A stretch of DNA of 64,000 nucleotides from Bacteroidota bacterium (GCA_023381535.1 JAMCSN010000226.1:62001-126000), one strand, 5' to 3'. Shown: positions 40,539 through 50,143, counted from the first letter of the stretch. The notes: a model not told the origin generated them from the sequence alone. Numbers and translations are program-made.

Positions 40539-41484
40539 TGCGCACCTCCTTCCTGCCTTCGGCAGGCAAGCCCGTTGTTCCGTTGTCTTCATGACCGGCA
40601 AGTTCAATAAATATTTCATGAAGAGAGATTTCGTTGGCATCAAATTTTTTGATCGGCACACCGCGGTCAACAAGCAGTTTCAACAATTGCTGCGTTTGGC
40701 TCGCCTCTCTAACCTTTATTCCGGTTGAGTTCCCAAAGTCTTCTATCTTTTCAACAATGGGATTGTCTTTCAGGAATGAAATATCTCCAGCGTGCGTTAG
40801 ACTTACATTGCGCTGACCGTATTTCGATTTTATTTCCGATAGCTGACCTTTCAAAATAATTTTTCCATGGTCTATCATAACAATATGATCGCACATCTTT
40901 TCGGCAAAATCCATAAGGTGAGTTGAGAAGATAATTATCTTGCCTTTTTGTTTCATCTCAAGAATTATGTCTTTGAGCAAATTCGTGTTAACAGGATCCA
41001 ATCCGGAAAACGGTTCATCAAGAATTATAAATTCCGGATCGTGAAGAATAGTAGAAATAAACTGCATCTTCTGCTGGTTCCCTTTAGATAAATCCTCTAC
41101 CTTAGATAAACGGCGGTCGAATAATTCAAATCTTTTTAAATATTGCTCTGCTGTTTTCTGGACGGTTTTTCCGGATTTGCCTTTCAGCTCGGCAAAGTAA
41201 AGAAGCGTTTCCAGTACTTTCATTTTTTTGTAAAGCCCGCGTTCTTCAGGCAAGTATCCTACTTGATTTTTGAACTCCTGACCGATCTTAACGCCGCGCA
41301 AAACAATATCTCCTTCATCGGGAAGATATATGTTCATCATCATTCTTATTGTAGTAGTCTTACCGGCGCCGTTGCGTCCGATGAGTCCGAAAATCGATCC
41401 TTCCGGAACCTCGAACGACGCATGGTCCACCGCAACCAAACTGTTGAACCGTTTGGTAAGATCTTTTACTTCGAGTGCGTACAT
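40531..41484 (-). CDS. ABC transporter ATP-binding protein (NatA-like)
   Basis: A 317-residue ATPase. Walker A is GRNGAGKTTT (about 36-45), signature VEDLSKGNQQKMQF, Walker B FIILDEPFSGLDP, H-loop FSTHLMDFA. The C-terminal domain (about 220-300, SLTHAGDISFL) is DUF4162-like, as in exporter ATPases. The last residues GLPAEGRKEVRNV are coded partly by a palindrome (40552-40566), which also overlaps the permease's ribosome site. It is the first gene of an exporter operon with the permease. Confidence 0.94.
   Translation of the reverse strand: MYALEVKDLTKRFNSLVAVDHASFEVPEGSIFGLIGRNGAGKTTTIRMMMNIYLPDEGDIVLRGVKIGQEFKNQVGYLPEERGLYKKMKVLETLLYFAELKGKSGKTVQKTAEQYLKRFELFDRRLSKVEDLSKGNQQKMQFISTILHDPEFIILDEPFSGLDPVNTNLLKDIILEMKQKGKIIIFSTHLMDFAEKMCDHIVMIDHGKIILKGQLSEIKSKYGQRNVSLTHAGDISFLKDNPIVEKIEDFGNSTGIKVREASQTQQLLKLLVDRGVPIKKFDANEISLHEIFIELAGHEDNGTTGLPAEGRKEVRNV
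40552..40566. repeat. Coding palindrome CCTGCC-TTC-GGCAGG at the ATPase C-terminus
   Basis: Six-base arms around a TTC loop. It codes LPAEGR in the tail of the ATPase gene, just upstream of the AAGGAGG used by the permease. On the mRNA the hairpin ends one base before the Shine-Dalgarno region, so it may tune permease translation. It shares the CCTGCC word with the coding inserts in rluE and GNAT. Confidence 0.5.
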
Positions 41485-41586
41485 TTAATCCCCTTGTGTG
41501 TGATGAAATTTGGTTGTTGAATATAGCGAACGGTACGGAAAAAGACAGATTAATTTATGTTTAATAAGAAGATTATGATTAAGAAT

Positions 41587-41629
41587 AAGAGCACGAGCAC
41601 GAATAATTTAAATTCTTGCTCATGCTCTT
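41587..41629. terminator. Long imperfect hairpin after the M13 peptidase gene
   Basis: AAGAGCACGAGCACGAAT (41587-41604) and ATTCTTGCTCATGCTCTT (41612-41629) pair at 16 of 18 positions around a 7-base AT loop. It lies 18 bases past the stop codon of the minus-strand M13 gene, so it can end that transcript; the flanks are AT-rich but have no clean U-run. The words (GAGCAAGA) recur upstream of argC at 50190-50310, so it may instead be one of the word repeats. Confidence 0.5.
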
Positions 41630-41646
41630 GTTCTTGCTCTTTGTAA

Positions 41647-43695
41647 CTACCAGATTTTCACAAGTTTATCGTCGGGATTCCTCATAGGATCGCCGGGCTT
41701 CACATCGAAGGCTTGGAAAAATTCTGGAAGGTTCATTAACGGACCGTTAACTCTCTGTTCACTTGGAGAGTGAACATCAGTCTTGACTTGCAATTTCAAT
41801 GCTTGCGGTCTAGTGTTTGTAGCCCACACTTGAGCCCATCCAAGGAAAAATCTTTGAGCAGGTGTAAATCCATCAATTGATTCTCCTTTTTTGAATTGAT
41901 CCGTATTCTTGAATGCTGCAAAAGAAATTGTTAAACCGCCAAGATCGCCGATATTTTCGCCAAGAGTTAGCGCGCCGTTCACTTTAAAAGTATCAATCAC
42001 AACAAAGTTGTTGTATTCATCAATCAACTTTTGTGCGCGCTGCTTAAATTTATCGTTATCTTCTTTTGTCCACCAATCTTTAATATTTCCAACCGCATCA
42101 AATTTTCTTCCTTGATCGTCGAAACCGTGAGAAATTTCGTGACCAATAACTGCGCCCATTGCGCCGTAATTAATCGCATCGTCGGCTTTAGGATTAAAGA
42201 AAGGCAGCTGAAGAATTCCGGCAGGAAAAGTTATTTCATTTCTGGTGGGGTTATACGATGCGTTAACTGTCTGGGGCGTCATTCTCCACTCGGTTCTATC
42301 AACCGGTTTGCCAAGCTTTTCTAAGTTTATCGCTCTCGCCCATTTGCTTGCACGTTCCGAATTTTTATAGTACGAGTCGCGTTTTATTTCAAGTTTGCTA
42401 TAATCTCTCCATTTATCAGGGTAACCGATTTTCACTCCAAATTTACTAAGTTTATAAAGCGCTTGTTCTTTAGTTGCTTCACTCATCCATTGCAGCCCCT
42501 TAATGCTTTCGCCCATTGCAGTCAGAAGAGTATGAACTATTTTTTGAGCGCGTTCTTTTGCTTCCGGCGGAAAATATTCTTTAACGTAAATTTGTCCCAG
42601 CAGTTCTCCCATTGAACGATTAATAGAACCGATTACTCTCTTCCATCTCGGCTGGATAACTTTTGCACCGCTGAAAAATTTTCCGTTGAAATCGAATTGT
42701 TCATTTACAAAAGGTGAACTTAGCGTATTAGCCGCATCCCTTAAGACATTCCATTTCAAATAAATTTTCCAATCATCAAGCGAAACTTTATCAATCAAAT
42801 TTCCTAATTCTTCCATAAAGCGCGGTTGCGAAACAACGACAACTTCAAGATTACCGACGCCCATTTTATTGAAGTATAAATCCCAATCGAAGCCGGATGA
42901 AATACTTTTCAAATTGTCGATAGTCATTTTGTTGTAAGTTTTTTCCGGATTGCGGTTTTCCAGACGGGTATTAGAAGCTTTTGCCAGATCGGTTTCAATA
43001 TTCATTATTCGCGGGGCATAATTTGCCGCGGTGTTTGCATCAACATCTATCAGCTTAAACATGTTTTCAACATGCTGCAAATATTTCGATCTAATTTCTT
43101 TAGAACGCTCATCATTTTTAGTATAATATTCTACATCGGGAAGACCAATGCCGCCTTGTGATAAATATGCGGCGGTCATTTCACTTTTTTTAGCATCATC
43201 TCTTACAAAAAAGTTAAACAGCGCGTCAGTTCCGGCTAAATGCATTTCGGCTAAATACTTTATTAAATCTTTCTTGTTTTTAATTCCATCAATTGCTTTC
43301 AATACCGGAATAATCGGTTTGTATCCCTCTCTTTCAATTTTGGCAGAATCCATTGCTGCGGCATAAAAATCGCCGATCTTTTGTTCTGCTGAACCTTTCG
43401 GCCAATTTTTATTTGCTGCAAGCGATTCAACAATCTTTTTCAACTGCTCATTATTTTGTTCTTGCAAAACGGCAAACGTACCCCAGCGCGTTTGATCATC
43501 GGGTATGGGATGAGTTTTAACCCATCCGCCGCATGCAAACTGAAAAAAATCTTTTGTAGGATCTGCGGAACGGTCTAAATTATTTAAGTTGAATCCACTG
43601 CTCTTCGGCTTATCGTCGCCGGAAAATCCCGTTAAAACAAAAAAAGAAAAAAAGATTGCTGGAATTACATAGAAGAAAAGTTGCTTGTGTTTCAT
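41647..43695 (-). CDS. Secreted M13-family (neprilysin/PepO) metallopeptidase
   Basis: A 682-residue zinc peptidase. The N-terminal hydrophobic segment (about 5-25) is a signal peptide or anchor. The N-domain has NLDRSADPTKDFFQFACGGW. Substrate motif VNASYNPTRNEITFPAGIL (NAxY-like) and zinc ligands VIGHEISHGFDD (HExxH) with GENIGDLGG (third ligand Glu) are all present. The C-terminus VKPGDPMRNPDDKLVKIW ends without the Cys-Trp of eukaryotic enzymes. The ATG has AAGAGG eight bases upstream. It degrades oligopeptides in the periplasm or outside. A hairpin follows the gene. Confidence 0.95.
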   Translation of the reverse strand: MKHKQLFFYVIPAIFFSFFVLTGFSGDDKPKSSGFNLNNLDRSADPTKDFFQFACGGWVKTHPIPDDQTRWGTFAVLQEQNNEQLKKIVESLAANKNWPKGSAEQKIGDFYAAAMDSAKIEREGYKPIIPVLKAIDGIKNKKDLIKYLAEMHLAGTDALFNFFVRDDAKKSEMTAAYLSQGGIGLPDVEYYTKNDERSKEIRSKYLQHVENMFKLIDVDANTAANYAPRIMNIETDLAKASNTRLENRNPEKTYNKMTIDNLKSISSGFDWDLYFNKMGVGNLEVVVVSQPRFMEELGNLIDKVSLDDWKIYLKWNVLRDAANTLSSPFVNEQFDFNGKFFSGAKVIQPRWKRVIGSINRSMGELLGQIYVKEYFPPEAKERAQKIVHTLLTAMGESIKGLQWMSEATKEQALYKLSKFGVKIGYPDKWRDYSKLEIKRDSYYKNSERASKWARAINLEKLGKPVDRTEWRMTPQTVNASYNPTRNEITFPAGILQLPFFNPKADDAINYGAMGAVIGHEISHGFDDQGRKFDAVGNIKDWWTKEDNDKFKQRAQKLIDEYNNFVVIDTFKVNGALTLGENIGDLGGLTISFAAFKNTDQFKKGESIDGFTPAQRFFLGWAQVWATNTRPQALKLQVKTDVHSPSEQRVNGPLMNLPEFFQAFDVKPGDPMRNPDDKLVKIW

Positions 43696-43825
43696 AACTA
43701 ACCTCTTAGATGAAATTTAACATTTGTTAAAGCATAATTTAGACGCTTTACACCTAGAACAAGTTTACAGTTTCCAAAATATTTTAATTTTTAATAACAA
43801 TAAAGTTTCGGCGTTGGATGTGATT

Positions 43826-45280
43826 TTACTTCAATTTCTTAGCCCAGAATTTGATTTGCTTTTCAATTTCAACCGGCGATGTGCTTCCTTGCGACTTTTT
43901 ATTTTGAACGCTTGCTCTTGCAGTAAGAATCATAAAAATATCTTTTTCGAATTTTGGCGTGATTTTCTTATACTCGTGTAAAGTCAACTCATTTAATTTC
44001 TTCTTTCGATCGATACAAACCGCAACAATATTACCAACAATGTGATGAGCTTGTCTGAACGGAACATTTTTCCGAACGAGATAATCAACCAGTTCAGTTG
44101 CTAGAGAAAAATCCCCATCAAGATTTTTTTCGAATCTATCTTTATTGAATTTGGTGTTCTTCAACAGTTCCGATGCAATGTTAAGACAATCTTTTGCTGT
44201 GTTAAGCGCCTCAAGAAGATGAAACTTATCTTCCTGCATATCACGGTTATACGCAAGCGGTAACGCTTTCATAACAGTCAGTAATCCGACAAGCGCGCCG
44301 TAAACGCGTCCGACTTTTCCGCGGATCAATTCTGCAAAGTCGGGATTTTTTTTCTGCGGCATTAAGCTGCTGCCGGTCGCAAACGAATCATCGAATTGCG
44401 CGAATGAAAATTCTTGAGAGCTCCACAATACCAACTCTTCACTCAACCGGCTCAAATGCATCATTATAATCGAACATGCGCTGATTAGCTCAATCATAAC
44501 ATCGCGGTCGCTAACGGCATCAAGCGAGTTTTCAACAATTCCATTCATGCCGAGAAGTTTTGCGGTGTAATTCCGGTCAATCGGGAGAGTTGTTCCGGCG
44601 AGCGCGACGGCGCCCAAAGGCGACATGTTTGCGCGCTTCATGCAATCGTTAAGACGATCAATGTCGCGATCGAACATTGAGACATAAGCGAGCAGATGGT
44701 GCGCAAACAAAAGCGGCTGCGCACGCTGCAAGTGCGTGTAGCCGGGGATAAGCGTAGTTTTATATTGTTCGGCTTTCTTAAGTAAAGTTTTCTGAAGAGT
44801 TTTCGTCAGTTTGACAAGTTGAGTGATTTCTTTCCGCATAAACAATCGTTCGTCAAGAGCAACTTGATCGTTTCTAGAACGCGCTGTGTGCAGCCGCTTT
44901 CCCGCTTCGGCCGCGTCCGTCTCGGAAAGCCGACTCGCCTCGCTACGCGAGCGAAGCGGGAGGCGAGACGGGAAGCGAGGCGAGCCGCGCTCGCCGATTT
45001 TTTCCACGAGTCGTTCTTCAATCAACGAATGAATATCTTCCTTGCGCCAATCAAATTTTAACTTGCCCGAAGAAATTTCTTTTCGGATTTGCTCAAGCGC
45101 TTTCAGAATTGCTTTTCCATCGTTGGTAGAAACGATTTTCTGTTTCACCAACATCTTAACATGTGCGGCGCTTCCATCGATATCTTCGTTATAAAGTTTT
45201 CCGTCAACATCAATCGATGCGGAAAATTTTAACGCGGTTTCGTTCAATGATTTTTTAAATCTGCTGTTCCAGAGTGCCAT
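43826..45280 (-). CDS. argH: Argininosuccinate lyase, with an in-frame repeat-derived insert
   Basis: A 484-residue enzyme of the fumarase/aspartase superfamily that splits argininosuccinate into arginine and fumarate. Motifs are HTARSRNDQVA (about 131-141), TLIPGYTHLQRAQP, NMSPLGAVALAGTT and the signature GSSLMPQKKNPD. Between VEKIGE and AGKRLHTARS, where relatives run straight on, are about 28 extra residues (98-125, GSPRFPSRLPLRSRSEASRL and on). They are coded by a GC-rich palindrome. The insert touches the HTARSRND active-site loop, so activity could be affected, but the frame is open and all signature residues remain. It is the last gene of the arg operon, 46 bases after argG. Confidence 0.95.
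   Translation of the reverse strand: MALWNSRFKKSLNETALKFSASIDVDGKLYNEDIDGSAAHVKMLVKQKIVSTNDGKAILKALEQIRKEISSGKLKFDWRKEDIHSLIEERLVEKIGERGSPRFPSRLPLRSRSEASRLSETDAAEAGKRLHTARSRNDQVALDERLFMRKEITQLVKLTKTLQKTLLKKAEQYKTTLIPGYTHLQRAQPLLFAHHLLAYVSMFDRDIDRLNDCMKRANMSPLGAVALAGTTLPIDRNYTAKLLGMNGIVENSLDAVSDRDVMIELISACSIIMMHLSRLSEELVLWSSQEFSFAQFDDSFATGSSLMPQKKNPDFAELIRGKVGRVYGALVGLLTVMKALPLAYNRDMQEDKFHLLEALNTAKDCLNIASELLKNTKFNKDRFEKNLDGDFSLATELVDYLVRKNVPFRQAHHIVGNIVAVCIDRKKKLNELTLHEYKKITPKFEKDIFMILTARASVQNKKSQGSTSPVEIEKQIKFWAKKLK
44906..44989. repeat. GC-rich palindromic repeat, copy B, in frame inside argH
   Basis: 84 bases of very high GC. It shares an identical 28-base block (44945-44972, inverse of 17122-17149) and an identical 17-base block (44928-44944, inverse of 17180-17196) with copy A. 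In this copy the two blocks are directly adjacent. It reads CGAGCGAAGCGGGAGGCGAG on the plus strand. Relative to the host gene, its orientation is opposite to copy A, yet it is stop-free in both hosts. Confidence 0.85.
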
Positions 45281-45326
45281 TATTCAACTTTGTTACTTTG
45301 TCACTTAGTTTCTTTACCGCTTCTCT

Positions 45327-46553
45327 TCAAACCAACGCCTTGCTTTCAGCTTCTGCTTTCTGTGCAACACGGTTAATCGTCTTGTACGGCAATCCGTAAA
45401 TTTTTATAAAACCTTCCGAAGCCGTATGATCAAATTGATCTTCTGCCGTGTAAGTTGCAAGTGCCGGATCGTACAAAGAGTAAGGAGAAGTTCTTCCGGC
45501 AATTCTAACCGTGCCTTTGTAAAGTCTCACTTTCACAAGTCCGGTTACGTGCTCTTGAGTTTTATCGATGAAAGCTTGCAATGCTTCTCTTAGCGGCGTG
45601 AACCAAAGACCATTGTAAATCAAGTCGGAATATTCTTGAGCGATTTTTACTTTGTAATGCGCAACCGATTTTTCAAGAGTGATTCTTTCCAATTCTTTGT
45701 GTGCGAAATGTAGAATTGTTGCAGCGGGCGCTTCGTAAACTTCACGCGATTTTATTCCAACCAATCTGTTTTCAATCATATCGATTCTTCCAATACCATT
45801 TCTTCCGCCAATTTCGTTCAGCAATCTCACAAGAGAAACGCTATCCATTTCTTTTCCGTTTACCGCAACGGGAATTCCTTTTTCAAATTCGATAATGACA
45901 AGTTCGGATTCATCCGGAGCGTTTTCCGGCGCAACAGTATGCAAGTATGCGTCGCTCGGCGGTTCTGCCATTGGGTCCTCAAGCACACCACATTCAATTG
46001 CTGTACCCCAAACGTTATCATCGATTGAATACGGATTATCTTTCGTTACGGAAACCGGAATGTTGTGTTCCTTTGCGTAATCAATTTCTTCTTCGCGACT
46101 CTTGAATTCCCAAGTTCTCAACGGAGCAAGATTACCGAGATCCGGTGCGAGCGCGCCGACGGAAACTTCAAAACGAACTTGATCATTTCCTTTTCCGGTG
46201 CAGCCGTGAGCAACCATATTTGCGCCTTCTTTGCGCGCAATATCTACAAGAGTTTTTGCGAGCAAAGGTCTGCCGAGTGAACATGCCATTGGATATGCTT
46301 CTTCATACATTGCGCCTGCCCGCAAGGCAGGGAAAGCATATTCTTCCAAAAATTCTTTTGTGAGATCAATGATGTATGATTTCGACGCGCCGGAGTTCAA
46401 CGCTTTTTGTTCCAGCCCGACGAGCTCTTTAGATTGGCCAAGATCGCCGGTGAACGTGATGATCTCTGCATCGTAATGATCTTTGAGCCACTTAACCATA
46501 ACGGATGTGTCCAATCCGCCCGAGTATGCAACAACAATTTTATTTTTGCTCAT
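45327..46553 (-). CDS. argG: Argininosuccinate synthase
   Basis: A 408-residue ATP-pyrophosphatase-type enzyme that joins citrulline and aspartate. The P-loop is [17 protein letters not shown] (5-21). [20 protein letters not shown] (about 81-99) and [17 protein letters not shown] (about 117) are the citrulline and aspartate contacts. [20 protein letters not shown] marks the second half. Its ATG overlaps the argR stop (TAATG), so it is translationally coupled to argR. Length matches the family. Confidence 0.97.
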   Translation of the reverse strand: MSKNKIVVAYSGGLDTSVMVKWLKDHYDAEIITFTGDLGQSKELVGLEQKALNSGASKSYIIDLTKEFLEEYAFPALRAGAMYEEAYPMACSLGRPLLAKTLVDIARKEGANMVAHGCTGKGNDQVRFEVSVGALAPDLGNLAPLRTWEFKSREEEIDYAKEHNIPVSVTKDNPYSIDDNVWGTAIECGVLEDPMAEPPSDAYLHTVAPENAPDESELVIIEFEKGIPVAVNGKEMDSVSLVRLLNEIGGRNGIGRIDMIENRLVGIKSREVYEAPAATILHFAHKELERITLEKSVAHYKVKIAQEYSDLIYNGLWFTPLREALQAFIDKTQEHVTGLVKVRLYKGTVRIAGRTSPYSLYDPALATYTAEDQFDHTASEGFIKIYGLPYKTINRVAQKAEAESKALV

Positions 46554-47014
46554 TATTTAATTCCTAATATTGTTTTGATTTGTTCAATTGTTTTTTTGAT
46601 TTTCTTTGCCGACTGCGGCGCAACAAGAATTGTGTCGTCGCCAGCAATCGTTCCTAAAATTTCCGATGAATCCTGACGGTCGATGAAAACTGCAACACCT
46701 TGCGCTCGCCCCGGAAATGTTTTTATGAAAACAAGATTCTCGTTACTCTTGATAGAAATTATTTCATCCGCCAGATGATATTTGAATGTTGCTTCGTCGC
46801 CGGATGCGCCGATTTTGTATACGTAACCGTTTGGTGTTGGTATCCGTATAATTCCAAGTTCGTTCAGATCGCGCGACAAAGTTGCTTGAGTAACTTTCAC
46901 CCCCTGCTGCTTCAAAACTTTTTGAAGTTGAGTTTGATTTGCAACTTCTTGAGTCGTGATTAAATTCTTAATCAGCGAATGTCTTTTCTGGATGTCTTCT
47001 AATTTCTTGCTCAT
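46553..47014 (-). CDS. argR: Arginine repressor ArgR
   Basis: A 153-residue ArgR. The winged helix (1-70) has [20 protein letters not shown] and [12 protein letters not shown]. The C-terminal oligomerisation and arginine-binding domain (about 85-150) has [14 protein letters not shown] and [13 protein letters not shown], where the Asp pair binds arginine. It lies inside the operon it should control, between argB and argG. Two ARG-box-like sites upstream of argC are its likely operators. Confidence 0.97.
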   Translation of the reverse strand: MSKKLEDIQKRHSLIKNLITTQEVANQTQLQKVLKQQGVKVTQATLSRDLNELGIIRIPTPNGYVYKIGASGDEATFKYHLADEIISIKSNENLVFIKTFPGRAQGVAVFIDRQDSSEILGTIAGDDTILVAPQSAKKIKKTIEQIKTILGIK

Positions 47015-47026
47015 TTTTTCCTCGAT

Positions 47027-47872
47027 TTATTCAGAGACAATTTCTGTTCCGATTCCTTCTTTGGTAAATATTTCAAGCAAGAGCGCGTGAGGAACTCTTC
47101 CATCAATAATGTGAACTTTCTGAACGCCGGACTCCAATGATGCCAACGCCGATTCAACTTTCGGTATCATACCGCCGCTGATGATTCCTTCTTTAATATA
47201 ATTCTCCGCTGTGCTTTCTGTTAGATGAGAAATCAAAGAGCCGTTTGCTTTAACGCCTTCAATGTCTGTTAGATAAACCAGTTTCGCTGCATCAAGCGAA
47301 GCGGCAATTGGTCCGGCAGCTATATCCGCATTAACATTGTAAACTGTTCCTTCTTCATCAACTCCAATCGGTGCAATCACCGGCAGGTAACCGTCTTTCA
47401 ATAAATTTTTTATGAACGCCGCGTTTACTTCGGTAACTTCCCCAACTAATCCCAGATCCTCGTTATGTTTTTTTACTTTAATCAAGTTCGCATCAATTCC
47501 GCTAACACCAACCGCTCTTCCTCCGTGGATATTTATTCTTCTCACGATATCTTTGTTTATCAAACCGCCCAAAACCATCTGAACAACATCGCGCATGTTT
47601 TCGTCTGTGTAACGCTGTCCATTTACAAATTTGGTTTCAATATCAAGTTTCTCTGCAAATGACGTAATTTCTTTTCCGCCGCCGTGAACTACGACAATTT
47701 CAATTCCAATTTTTCTAAGCAGCGTTACATCTTGCGCAACCATTGATTTCAGCGCTTCATCCTGCATAACTGCGCCGCCGTATTTGATTACGAACGTAGC
47801 ACCTTCGAACTGCTGAATGTAAGGCAGCGCTTCAATCAGAACATCTTCTTTTCGAAAAATTGGATTCGTCAA
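47027..47872 (-). CDS. argB: N-acetylglutamate kinase
   Basis: A 281-residue amino-acid kinase. TFVIKYGGAVMQDE, VVHGGGKEITSFAEKL, GLVGEVTEVN, NADIAAGPIAASL and SGGMIPKVESAL are family motifs. This is the step after ArgJ. The start codon is TTG (47872), overlapping the argJ stop as TTGA, so it is coupled; there is no ATG at the right place. The N-terminal helix of arginine-sensitive NAGK is partly present (IEALPYIQQFEG), so feedback by arginine is possible. Confidence 0.96.
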   Translation of the reverse strand: MTNPIFRKEDVLIEALPYIQQFEGATFVIKYGGAVMQDEALKSMVAQDVTLLRKIGIEIVVVHGGGKEITSFAEKLDIETKFVNGQRYTDENMRDVVQMVLGGLINKDIVRRINIHGGRAVGVSGIDANLIKVKKHNEDLGLVGEVTEVNAAFIKNLLKDGYLPVIAPIGVDEEGTVYNVNADIAAGPIAASLDAAKLVYLTDIEGVKANGSLISHLTESTAENYIKEGIISGGMIPKVESALASLESGVQKVHIIDGRVPHALLLEIFTKEGIGTEIVSE

Positions 47873-49089
47873 GTTCTGTAACTCCCGTTTATCTTAACAT
47901 AGTCTTCCGAAAAATCGCAAGTCCAGTAAGTTGCACTGCCGTTTCCTGCATGAAGTTTCAAAACAATTTTAATTTCTTTCGGCTTCAATGTTTGGTTCGC
48001 TTCTGCAATCGGAAGCGTAACGGTATAATTTTGTTTCAGTATCGGCGTGCCGTTTATTTCTATTTCAAATTTGTCTGGATTGAATTCGATTCCGGAATAA
48101 CCTACCGCCGCAAGAATTCTTCCCCAGTTAGCATCTTCCCCATGAATCGCCGTTTTGACCAGCGGTGAAAGAGAAACCGATCTCGCTGCTTTAACCGCAT
48201 CGTCATCATTCAGCGCGCCTTCAACCGTAATTTCAATTAGTTTGGTTGCGCCTTCACCGTCTTTAACAATATCTATCGCCAATTTTTTCAGAAGCGAATA
48301 AAGCTGCTTTTCAAAAAGTTCGTATGCCGAAGTATTGGGTTCGATTGAAACGCCAGAGGCACCGTTGGCAAGAGCAATTACCATGTCGTTCGTGCTTGTG
48401 TCTCCGTCAACAGTAATTCTGTTGAAAGTTTTATCAACTGTATCTTTCAACATTTTCTGAAAAACATTTTTCTCGATTGCAGCGTCGGTTGTAATAAATC
48501 CAAGCATCGTTGCCATGTTTGGATGAATCATTCCGGAGCCTTTAGCAATTCCGCCGATGTTAACTTCAATTCCGTTAATCTGGAAACTTGTTGAGTATGA
48601 TTTTGAAAACGTGTCTGTAGTCATTATCGCTTCTGCCGCGCCGAGGTATTCACTTTCATCAACTTGCAGCGCAACGTTGCGGATACCGGAAATAATTTTT
48701 TCCATTGGAAGCGTTTCTCCAATAACTCCGGTTGACGAAACAAAAATTTCTTCCGGATTCACACCGAACACCGAGGCTGTTTCACTTGCCATGATTACCG
48801 CATCCGTGTATCCTTGATCGCCCGTACATGCATTTGCGTTTCCGCTGTTGACTATAATTGCTTTGAACGTAGCACTTTCTTCCAAATGTTTTTTGCAGAC
48901 AAGCACCGGCGCTGCCTGAACTTTATTAAGCGTAAAAACCGCAGCTGCCGTTGCCGGGTAATCGGAAACTATAAGCGCTAAATCTTTTCTTGATTTTTTA
49001 ATTCCGCAGTGAATTCCCGCAGCTTTAAAACCTTTCGGAGCCGTTATACCGGCGTTTATTTTATCTGCAACGACTTTTTCTTGTTGCAT
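47869..49089 (-). CDS. argJ: Bifunctional ornithine acetyltransferase / N-acetylglutamate synthase
   Basis: A 406-residue ArgJ that moves the acetyl group from N-acetylornithine to glutamate, closing the acetyl cycle. It self-cleaves in the conserved IAKGSGMIHPNMATMLGFIT; Thr194 is the expected nucleophile of the beta chain. VNSGNANACTG (oxyanion and substrate loop) and GDTSTNDMV are present. The ATG has AAGGA nine bases upstream and overlaps the end of argC by 34 bases. Whether it is mono- or bifunctional cannot be told from sequence. Confidence 0.96.
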   Translation of the reverse strand: MQQEKVVADKINAGITAPKGFKAAGIHCGIKKSRKDLALIVSDYPATAAAVFTLNKVQAAPVLVCKKHLEESATFKAIIVNSGNANACTGDQGYTDAVIMASETASVFGVNPEEIFVSSTGVIGETLPMEKIISGIRNVALQVDESEYLGAAEAIMTTDTFSKSYSTSFQINGIEVNIGGIAKGSGMIHPNMATMLGFITTDAAIEKNVFQKMLKDTVDKTFNRITVDGDTSTNDMVIALANGASGVSIEPNTSAYELFEKQLYSLLKKLAIDIVKDGEGATKLIEITVEGALNDDDAVKAARSVSLSPLVKTAIHGEDANWGRILAAVGYSGIEFNPDKFEIEINGTPILKQNYTVTLPIAEANQTLKPKEIKIVLKLHAGNGSATYWTCDFSEDYVKINGSYRT

Positions 49090-50102
49090 TTTAGTAGTCC
49101 TTCTGTTTGTTGAAATCCGAACATTATGTTCATGTTTTGAATCGCTTGTCCCGCCGCGCCCTTCACCAAATTATCTATTGTTGAAAAGATCACGAGCGTA
49201 TTGTTGTCTAACAGTTTAAAACTGATATCGCAAAAGTTGGTGTCGATAACATCTTTTATTTCCGGAACCGCCGGTGCAATCAATCGTATGAAAGGTTTGT
49301 CGCTATAACTCGATTGATATGCATCGTTAATTTCTGTCTCTGTAACTCCCCGTTTTACTTTTGCGTGAATGGTTGTATAAATTCCGCGCGTTACCGGTAA
49401 CAAGTGAGGCACAAAAGAAAAATCCGACTTAACGCCGCCAAACTTTTCAAGATACTGTTTTATTTCCGGTATGTGCTGGTGATTGCCAACTTTGTAAGCA
49501 CGGACACTTTCGTTTACTTCACTGAAAATCATGTTCGACGTTACCGACTTGCCTGCTCCGCTTGTACCGCTGTATGAAACGATGCTGATTAATCCATCTT
49601 CAAGCAAACCATTCTTCAATAACGGAATCAGCGGAAGTTGAACACTCGTCGGATAACAGCCGGGGTTCGAAATCAGCGACGCATTTTGAATCTCGTTTTC
49701 ATTCCACTCGCTCAATCCATAAGCGGCTTTCTTTAATAATTCCGGCGCTGAATGATCGTGCTTGTAATATTTTTTGTATTCGTTGGTGTCGTGCAATCTG
49801 AAATCGCCGCCGAGATCAATTATTTTAACTCCGGATTCAAATGCTTCCGCGATTATTTTCATCGACTGACCCGAAGGTAATGCAACGAACAAAACGTCCA
49901 CGTCATCAAGTTCGGAAACGCTGAATTGCTGAATCTCTAGTGAAATCATTCCGCGCAGAGCCGGATGAACTTCTTCTATAAAATTTCCGACTGTCGAGTT
50001 GCCGAACAATTTGGTAATTGCAACTTCCGGATGATTGAGGAGAAGCTTCACAAGCTCCAATCCCGAATAACCAGCCGCACCAACTATGCCCACATTTATC
50101 AT
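49056..50102 (-). CDS. argC: N-acetyl-gamma-glutamyl-phosphate reductase
   Basis: A 348-residue NADPH-dependent reductase, third step of arginine synthesis. MINVGIVGAAGYSGLELVKL is the nucleotide fold; SNPGCYPTSVQLPLIPL has the catalytic Cys (near 153), and HQHIPEIKQYL the catalytic His region. ALPSGQSM and IIDLGGDFRL are conserved loops. It is the first gene of the argCJBRGH unit. Upstream is a promoter fully covered by two ARG-box-like palindromes. The C-terminus extends a few residues past the usual end because of the overlap with argJ. Confidence 0.97.
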   Translation of the reverse strand: MINVGIVGAAGYSGLELVKLLLNHPEVAITKLFGNSTVGNFIEEVHPALRGMISLEIQQFSVSELDDVDVLFVALPSGQSMKIIAEAFESGVKIIDLGGDFRLHDTNEYKKYYKHDHSAPELLKKAAYGLSEWNENEIQNASLISNPGCYPTSVQLPLIPLLKNGLLEDGLISIVSYSGTSGAGKSVTSNMIFSEVNESVRAYKVGNHQHIPEIKQYLEKFGGVKSDFSFVPHLLPVTRGIYTTIHAKVKRGVTETEINDAYQSSYSDKPFIRLIAPAVPEIKDVIDTNFCDISFKLLDNNTLVIFSTIDNLVKGAAGQAIQNMNIMFGFQQTEGLLKCNKKKSLQIK

Positions 50103-50125
50103 TTTTAACTAAAACCTATTTTTAT

Positions 50126-50143
50126 GGGGAATAATTATACACT
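50126..50143 (-). promoter_or_regulatory. ARG box 2 (promoter-proximal ArgR site)
   Basis: On the minus strand AGTGTATAATTATTCCCC matches the ArgR consensus (TNTGNATWWWWATNCANA) at all but three of its specified positions. It covers the -10 hexamer. Two bases separate it from the distal box, the spacing of hexamer-binding ArgR sites. Confidence 0.65.

Noticed and set aside
44819..45061. Open frame on the plus strand through the argH repeat
   Set aside because: It exists only because the GC-rich repeat lacks stops; no start site or family resemblance.
46314..46334. Palindrome CCTGCCCGCAAGGCAGG inside argG
   Set aside because: It codes PALRAG in a region that has normal length and sequence in ArgG homologues, so it is not an insert.
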